Assembly: GCA_022641095.1 (NCBI GenBank)
Contig: JALCDB010000001.1
Span: forward strand, 1-64,000
Source of the DNA: Bacilli bacterium
GTDB lineage: Bacteria > Bacillota_I > Bacilli_A > RFN20 > CAG-826
Reading direction: 5' to 3'
Length of the DNA stretch: 64,000 nt
Position numbers and translations under genes: made by a program. The stretch's first letter is position 1. Every line of letters begins with the position of its first letter. Positions 63,998 through 64,000 of this stretch are shown piece by piece. Below the pieces are notes generated by a model. That model saw only the letters and a program-made list of their open reading frames with translations, was not told the origin of the DNA and did not search any database.

Positions 63998-64000
63998 ATC

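Larger units (their letters stand above)
28855..64000 (-). mobile_element. Siphovirus-type prophage (right part outside the window) carrying restriction-type cassettes
   Basis: From the lysis genes at 28.9 kb to a ParB-domain methyltransferase and a small-terminase-like gene at 50.8 kb, all genes are on the minus strand in canonical reverse order (tail, head, terminase). A phage-type cytosine methyltransferase at 62.8-64 kb continues it. No integrase is in the window; it should lie past the right edge with the early genes. The left boundary lies between 28.26 and 28.85 kb; no direct-repeat attachment site could be paired because the other end is not visible. Confidence 0.8.

Overview
The window looks like a chromosomal segment of a Gram-positive, probably gut-associated Bacillota (class Bacilli, Erysipelotrichales/RF39-like rather than classical Bacillus). 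This is an inference. It rests on the gene set (Rex repressor, C1B aminopeptidase PepC, PepT, Pcp, Mrp, GatB/YqeY, a CotH-like lipoprotein) and on a resident Gram-positive siphovirus with an LLH-type holin. No rRNA or other species marker is present. The left 23 kb is visibly GC-rich, the prophage is intermediate, and the island at 51.2-62.7 kb is strongly AT-rich.

Region 1 (1-24.2 kb) is host core. It holds two ABC exporters (MacB-like at the left edge, Pmt/Ytr-like at 19-20.5 kb), peptide and amino-acid catabolism (aldehyde dehydrogenase, PepC, PepT, Pcp), regulators (TetR, Rex, a CBS protein), an RNA methyltransferase, NUDIX, DJ-1/PfpI and flavodoxin-fold enzymes, small membrane proteins, a NERD nuclease-like protein and tRNAs Gln(CUG), His(GUG) and Trp(CCA). 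Several genes here have a -10 box exactly 6-7 nt before the ATG and no Shine-Dalgarno, so leaderless mRNAs seem common. GatB/YqeY carries an in-frame amber codon, and two decayed gene fragments are visible.

Region 2 (24.2-28.3 kb) is a compact RiPP cluster. In order it encodes a MerR-type regulator with zinc ribbon, a 34-residue three-cysteine precursor peptide starting with GTG behind a perfect Shine-Dalgarno, a radical SAM/SPASM maturase and an ABC exporter. The promoter before the precursor has a 19-bp spacer, as expected for MerR control. The peptide fits no named class that I recognise. The cluster is bordered on the right by a small element with multiple terminal repeats.

Region 3 (28.9 kb to the right edge) is a siphovirus-type prophage on the minus strand. 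Left to right it shows the lysis end (SEL1 protein, LLH holin, coiled-coil membrane protein, a nucleotidyltransferase moron), tail genes, head genes (HK97 capsid, protease, portal), terminases, a BppU/LRR receptor-binding-like protein, HNH endonuclease, a phage-borne S-adenosylmethionine synthetase, a run of small overlapping genes, a ParB-domain N6-methyltransferase and, at the far right, a phage-type cytosine methyltransferase. The integrase and early genes must lie beyond the window.

Region 4 (51.2-62.7 kb), embedded in the prophage, holds two restriction-type operons that meet tail to tail 6 bp apart. The plus-strand operon is ribbon-helix-helix regulator, cytosine methyltransferase, MORC-like GHKL ATPase, Z1 helicase-like ATPase and PD-(D/E)XK nuclease. 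The minus-strand operon is XRE controller, N6-adenine methyltransferase, cytosine methyltransferase and an 856-aa nuclease-methyltransferase fusion. With the phage's own two methyltransferases and MetK, this is an unusually methylation-heavy element. The best candidates for new biology are the RiPP cluster and the phage-borne MORC/Z1 system.
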